Assembly: GCF_022832385.1 (NCBI RefSeq)
Contig: NZ_JALHLE010000004.1
Coordinates: 106,220 to 170,219 of the forward strand
Reading direction: 5' to 3'
DNA length: 64,000 nt
Source of the DNA: Novosphingobium album (ex Hu et al. 2023)
Lineage (GTDB): Bacteria; Pseudomonadota; Alphaproteobacteria; Sphingomonadales; Sphingomonadaceae
The notes beneath the pieces are model-generated. The model was not told the DNA's origin. It did no database searches and worked only from the letters and a program-made list of their open reading frames with translations. Below are positions 60,261 to 64,000 of this stretch, piece by piece (the first letter of the stretch is position 1; the number at the start of each line of letters is the position of its first letter). Made by a program: the position numbers and the translations under genes.

Positions 60261-63200
60261 GCGTCAGAACTTTCCAGTGGGCGACCATCGTCCCTGAGGA
60301 CGACATAAATCGCCGGGATAACCAGAACTGTCAGCAAAGTGGAAGAGGCCAGGCCAAAGAGCAGCGAAATCGCCAAGCCCTGGAAAATCGGATCGGTCAG
60401 GATCACCGCCGCGCCAATCATCGCCGCCGCCGCCGTCAGCACGATCGGCTTGAAGCGGATCATGCCGGCTTCGAGCAAAGTTTCACGCAAGCTTTTCTCT
60501 TCCGTGCGTGAATGGCGGATGAAATCCACCAGCAGGATCGAGTTGCGCACGATGATGCCGGCCAGCGCGATGAACCCGATCATCGATGTCGCGGTGAACG
60601 GCGCGTTGAACAGCATGTGACCCAGCACGATACCCACCAGCGTCAGCGGGATCGGTGTCAGGATCACCAGCGGAATGGTGAAACTGCGGAACTGGCCGAC
60701 CACCAGCACGTAGATACCGAGCAATGCCACCATGAAGGCCCCGCCCATGTCGCGGAACGTGACCCAGGTGATCTCCCACTCGCCGTCCCACAGAACGGAC
60801 GTGTGGCTCTCGTCCTCGGGCTGGCCGTGGAGGATAATCTCCGGTTTTTCGAGGCCCTGCGCCTTCCAGTCGAAGCTGTTGATCGCATCGTCGACCGCCA
60901 GCATGCCGTAGATCGGCGCTTCGTAGCGCCCGGCGAGTTCGGCGGTGACCATGTCGGCCCCGCGTCCGTCACGGCGGAAGATCGCCCTGCCACCCGGGGC
61001 CATCTCGGCCTTCACCAGTTCGCCGAGTTGGACGAGCTGCGGCCCCATCGGCCCTTGCGCCACGGCCACCGGCGTCGCCGCCAGCGATGCGGACCAGGTG
61101 CGCTGCGACTGGTCGAGCGTCATCTCGATCGGCAACGGGTCGCGCCCGCTGCCGCGCGGGGCATAGCCGACCGTCTGGGTGCCGAGCAGCGCGCCGATCG
61201 AATCAAAGAGCTGGCGTTCGGACAGGCCGTACTGGTCGAGCTTCGCCCGGTCCGGGATCAGCTTGAGCGTGGGCCGGGGCTGGCCGAAGGAATTATCGAC
61301 ATCGACGATGTACGGCACCGACTTGAAGATCTTTTCCACCTGCTCGGCGGTCTTGACGCGGGTGGCTTCGTCGGGACCATAGATTTCGGCCAGCAGCGTC
61401 GCCAGAACCGGCGGCCCCGGCGGCGTTTCCACCACCTTGAGAGAACCGCCTGCAGGCAGCGAGATAGCCTTCAATTTTTCACGCAAATCCACCGCCACAT
61501 CGTGGCTGGAGCGGGAGCGGTCCCCCTTGGGCAGCAGCGTGACCATGAGGTCGCCCATTTCCGGCTGGTTGCGCAGGAAATAGTGACGCACGAGACCATT
61601 GAAGTTGAACGGTGCCGAGGTGCCTGCATAGGCTTCCATCGAGACCACTTCAGGCACGGTGCGGGTGATCGCCGCGGCCTGTTCAAGCACGCGCGAGGTC
61701 GTCTCGAGGCTGGTGCCTTCGGGCATGTCGGCGACGAGTTGGACTTCGCTCTTGTTGTCGAACGGCAGCAGCTTCACCGTCACCGCCTTGAAGTAGAACA
61801 TCGAGCAGGCAACGAGCGTGGCCACGCCGACCGCGATCAGGAAACGCCATGCACCCTGCTTCGTCGCAATGACCTTCGAAGCCGTGCGCTTGTAGAGCGC
61901 CCCCAGCTTGCCGCCGTGCGCATCTTCATGCTCGTGATGCGCCAGCGCGCTACGGGCAAAGCGGATCATCAGCCATGGGGCGATGATCACGGCCACGAAG
62001 AAGCTGAAGATCATCGCGGCCGAGGCGTTGATCGGGATCGGCGCCATGTAGGGGCCCATCAGTCCGGACACGAACAGCATCGGCAGCAGTGCCGCGACCA
62101 CCGTGAGCGTCGCGATGATCGTCGGGTTACCGACTTCGGCGACGGCTTCCACCGCCGCGTCGATGCGGCTGCGGTCATCCTTCATCGCCCAGTGACGCGC
62201 GATGTTCTCGATCATGACGATGGCGTCGTCGACGAGAATGCCGATCGAGAAGATCAGCGCGAACAGGCTCACGCGGTTGATCGTGAAGCCCATCACGTTG
62301 GACGCGAACATGGTCAGCATGATCGTCGTCGGGATGACGATGGCGGTCACGCCCGCCTCACGCCAGCCGATAGCAAAGCCGATCAGGATAACGATCGAAA
62401 CCGTCGCCAGCGCGAGGTGGAAGATGAGTTCATTGGCCTTTTCGTTCGCCGTCTCGCCATAGTTGCGGGTGACGGCAACGTTTACCGAATCCGGAATCAG
62501 CTTGCCTTCGAGCAAGTGGACACGATCAACGATCTGCTCGGACACGGTCACGGCATTGGCACCGGCGCGCTTGGCAATGGCAAGGCTGACGGCAGGCCCC
62601 ATCGACCATTTGCCATTATCATCCTTCGCCCATCGCCAGGCCCGCGCCTGTCCCTGCGTTGGCGCCTGCTCGACCCTCGCAACATCCGACAGCAACACTG
62701 GCGCACCCGTGATCGAGCGGACCGTCAGCCGCGAAAGCTCCTGCGCGTCGCGCAGCGTCTGGCCTGCCACGACGAGCGCCGCATCGCCGCCTTCACGCAC
62801 GGTTCCGGCGGGGAACGCACGGTTGGCCTGACTGACTGCCTCGATCACGCTGCCCAGCGGCACGCGGTGCGCGGCCAGCTTTGCCGGATCAGGCACGACG
62901 CGCAGGGCCATCTTCTGGCCACCGGTGATGAACGTGAGGCCCACGTCATCGACCTTGGCAACTTCCGTTCGCAGCTTGCCTGCGAGTTCCGCCAGCGCCT
63001 GATCGTTCCACTGCCCCGCCGCTCCGGGCTTGGGTGTAAGCGTCAGCACGACGATCGGCACGTCGTTGATGCCGCGCACGGTCACCTGCGGAAAGGGAAT
63101 ACCAACCGGAATCAGGTGCTTGTTGGCCTCGATCTTCTCGTTGATCCGGGTCGCCGCATCTTCGGGATCGGAACCGACGAGGAAGCGCGCCGTCACCAGC

Positions 63201-63481
63201 ACGCCGTTGTCCTGCGCCTGCGCGTAGACATGCTCGACGCCGTTCACACTCTTGACGATGGTCTCGAGCGGCTTGGCCACCAGTTCCACTGCATCAGGCG
63301 CCGAGAGCCCCGGCGCCTGGACCATGATGTCGACCATCGGCACCTTGATCTGCGGCTCTTCCTCGCGTGGGATCGTGATCGTGGCGATCAGGCCGACGAT
63401 CATCGCGGCAAGCAGGAACAACGGCGTGAGCGGCGATTGGATTGTCGCGCGCGTCAGCTTTCCGGAGATGCCGATTTTCAT
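60257..63481 (-). CDS. RND-family efflux permease
   Basis: A 1074-residue 12-helix proton-driven RND pump with two large periplasmic loops. Recognisable: the TM4 proton-relay pair in IGILVDDAIVMIENIARH, the N-terminal PLTPLFLLAAMIVGLIATI helix, and a PREEEPQI start of the periplasmic domain, typical of the HAE1 group that transports organic compounds. It is not of the metal-exporting CusA type as far as I can see. It ends in the start of the ArsR gene and begins four bases before the end of the adaptor gene, so translation of all three is coupled. Confidence 0.93.
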   Translation of the reverse strand: MKIGISGKLTRATIQSPLTPLFLLAAMIVGLIATITIPREEEPQIKVPMVDIMVQAPGLSAPDAVELVAKPLETIVKSVNGVEHVYAQAQDNGVLVTARFLVGSDPEDAATRINEKIEANKHLIPVGIPFPQVTVRGINDVPIVVLTLTPKPGAAGQWNDQALAELAGKLRTEVAKVDDVGLTFITGGQKMALRVVPDPAKLAAHRVPLGSVIEAVSQANRAFPAGTVREGGDAALVVAGQTLRDAQELSRLTVRSITGAPVLLSDVARVEQAPTQGQARAWRWAKDDNGKWSMGPAVSLAIAKRAGANAVTVSEQIVDRVHLLEGKLIPDSVNVAVTRNYGETANEKANELIFHLALATVSIVILIGFAIGWREAGVTAIVIPTTIMLTMFASNVMGFTINRVSLFALIFSIGILVDDAIVMIENIARHWAMKDDRSRIDAAVEAVAEVGNPTIIATLTVVAALLPMLFVSGLMGPYMAPIPINASAAMIFSFFVAVIIAPWLMIRFARSALAHHEHEDAHGGKLGALYKRTASKVIATKQGAWRFLIAVGVATLVACSMFYFKAVTVKLLPFDNKSEVQLVADMPEGTSLETTSRVLEQAAAITRTVPEVVSMEAYAGTSAPFNFNGLVRHYFLRNQPEMGDLMVTLLPKGDRSRSSHDVAVDLREKLKAISLPAGGSLKVVETPPGPPVLATLLAEIYGPDEATRVKTAEQVEKIFKSVPYIVDVDNSFGQPRPTLKLIPDRAKLDQYGLSERQLFDSIGALLGTQTVGYAPRGSGRDPLPIEMTLDQSQRTWSASLAATPVAVAQGPMGPQLVQLGELVKAEMAPGGRAIFRRDGRGADMVTAELAGRYEAPIYGMLAVDDAINSFDWKAQGLEKPEIILHGQPEDESHTSVLWDGEWEITWVTFRDMGGAFMVALLGIYVLVVGQFRSFTIPLVILTPIPLTLVGIVLGHMLFNAPFTATSMIGFIALAGIIVRNSILLVDFIRHSRTEEKSLRETLLEAGMIRFKPIVLTAAAAMIGAAVILTDPIFQGLAISLLFGLASSTLLTVLVIPAIYVVLRDDGRPLESSDA

Positions 63482-64000
63482 TGGCCTGTTGCCCCGATGA
63501 GCGTGTCTCCAGCGGAAACGCCCGAGAGAATCTCGACCTTGCCCGCTTCGGACGAAGGCGCGGTCTGCACCGGCACCTGTGTGGCGGAGCCATCCTTGCT
63601 CGCCAGCGTAACGTATTCGATGCCGTAACGTTCGGTGACATACGCGGCGGGCACCAGCAGCGCCTTGCGGCTGCCGGTCTCCACCTTGGCAGCGACCCGG
63701 CGTCCGACGAGCTTGTTGTCGATGCCCGGCATCTGGACATCAGCCCTCACCTGTCCGGCAGTGACCGACGGATAAACCTTCACCACGCGGCCCGTCGCAT
63801 CGCCCGAGCCGATACCACTGGCCTTCACCAGCGAACCGGCATGGACCTTGTCACCCAGCGATTCGGGCATTTCCAACCTCACGATGGTCGGCCCGGCGGT
63901 GATAACGGCAATCGCCATGCCGGGTGCCACCGGCGCACCGGCCGGCACGTCGGCACGCAGCACCCGGCCGCTCGCAGGCGCCACGACAGCGCCCTGCCCG
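63478..64000 (-). CDS. RND efflux periplasmic adaptor, C-terminal part (cut by window end)
   Basis: The frame is open through position 64000, so only the C-terminal 173 or so residues are visible. They include a lipoyl/barrel segment (VVAPASGRVLRADVPAGAPV), a beta-barrel part and the membrane-proximal domain ending in LSGVSAGDTLIGATGQ. It connects the RND pump to an outer-membrane channel. The ATGA overlap with the pump gene shows co-translation. An internal GTG at 63984 is not the real start. Confidence 0.9.
   Translation of the reverse strand, partial: GQGAVVAPASGRVLRADVPAGAPVAPGMAIAVITAGPTIVRLEMPESLGDKVHAGSLVKASGIGSGDATGRVVKVYPSVTAGQVRADVQMPGIDNKLVGRRVAAKVETGSRKALLVPAAYVTERYGIEYVTLASKDGSATQVPVQTAPSSEAGKVEILSGVSAGDTLIGATGQ

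Noticed and set aside
60512..63628. A very long open frame (about 1038 codons) on the plus strand opposite the RND pump; similar long antisense frames at 46333-49239 and 8049-10265.
   Set aside because: High GC removes stop codons in shadow frames; the predicted proteins are Arg/His/Gln-rich without domains, while the opposite strand encodes clear families.
1..64000. Looked for tRNA, rRNA, CRISPR repeats, insertion sequences, att sites, prophage or restriction/defence genes.
   Set aside because: None was recognised on either strand by eye; a dedicated scan could still find short RNAs.

Overview
The window is a high-GC, gene-dense stretch of an alphaproteobacterial chromosome. The gene content points to Sphingomonadales, most likely a Novosphingobium or close relative. 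The markers are the exosortase A (XrtA) polysaccharide locus in its sphingomonad order, a TonB-receptor/flavin-halogenase/glycoside-hydrolase cluster, CydDC divergent from CydABX, and a set of HlyD/DHA2/NodT efflux genes. This placement is by gene families only; no 16S or other phylogenetic marker is present. No rRNA, tRNA, CRISPR array, transposase or phage gene was seen.

Layout. Positions 1-4.2 kb: a DHA2 multidrug transporter, then sdhB, a hotdog thioesterase and zapE. 4.2-6.9 kb: an AT-rich gap holding a candidate 11-codon Trp-rich gene with its own terminator, then a CHASE2-EAL c-di-GMP phosphodiesterase. 7.1-20.0 kb, minus strand: the XrtA exopolysaccharide operon, transcribed from Wza through Wzz, BY-kinase, outer-membrane protein, ATPase, deacetylase, FemAB protein, glycosyltransferase and XrtA-EpsI to an amidotransferase. 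20.1-25.7 kb: a second XrtA-associated block built around an acyl carrier protein: PLP decarboxylase and acyl-CoA ligase leftward, and acetyltransferase, ACP and two hydrolase-fold proteins rightward. 25.7-28.7 kb: thioredoxin reductase, an alpha/beta hydrolase and a Tyr-phosphatase-like protein. 28.8-32.9 kb: a complete HlyD-DHA2-NodT tripartite efflux operon. 33.6-36.2 kb: a ModE-like regulator and modABC. 36.3-39.1 kb: ferredoxin, cytochrome P450, isovaleryl-CoA dehydrogenase. 39.2-52.2 kb: a maltodextrin/starch locus (SLC45-type transporter, LacI regulator, TonB receptor, flavin halogenase, GH13 amylase, GH13 glucosidase, GH97 glucosidase). 52.3-58.6 kb: the cytochrome bd oxidase genes cydDC and cydABX. 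58.6-64.0 kb, minus strand: RND efflux adaptor (cut by the window end), RND pump, ArsR regulator with a cysteine set, zinc-ribbon thioredoxin and a methyltransferase.

How the parts work together. The EPS operon has export, chain-length control, deacetylation and exosortase functions, but no PEP-CTERM substrate protein lies in the window. The ACP block looks like a small amino-acid-to-thioester pathway serving that locus, with product unknown. The starch locus runs from uptake of oligosaccharide at the outer membrane (TonB receptor), through exported amylase and GH97 enzyme, to inner-membrane import and cytoplasmic alpha-glucosidase. A tandem hairpin array separates the receptor gene from the downstream enzymes.

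Most notable observations: (1) a short minus-strand unit at 4366-4566 with a weak promoter-like pair, a ribosome-binding site, the 11-residue peptide MKKWPWAGWNW, and a terminator whose arm is duplicated across the peptide's last Trp codon and stop, giving an attenuator-like architecture with no gene behind it; (2) the ACP-centred module of the XrtA locus; (3) a flavin halogenase translationally coupled to an amylase; (4) a molybdate system in which neither the regulator nor the ATPase has a molybdate-binding domain.
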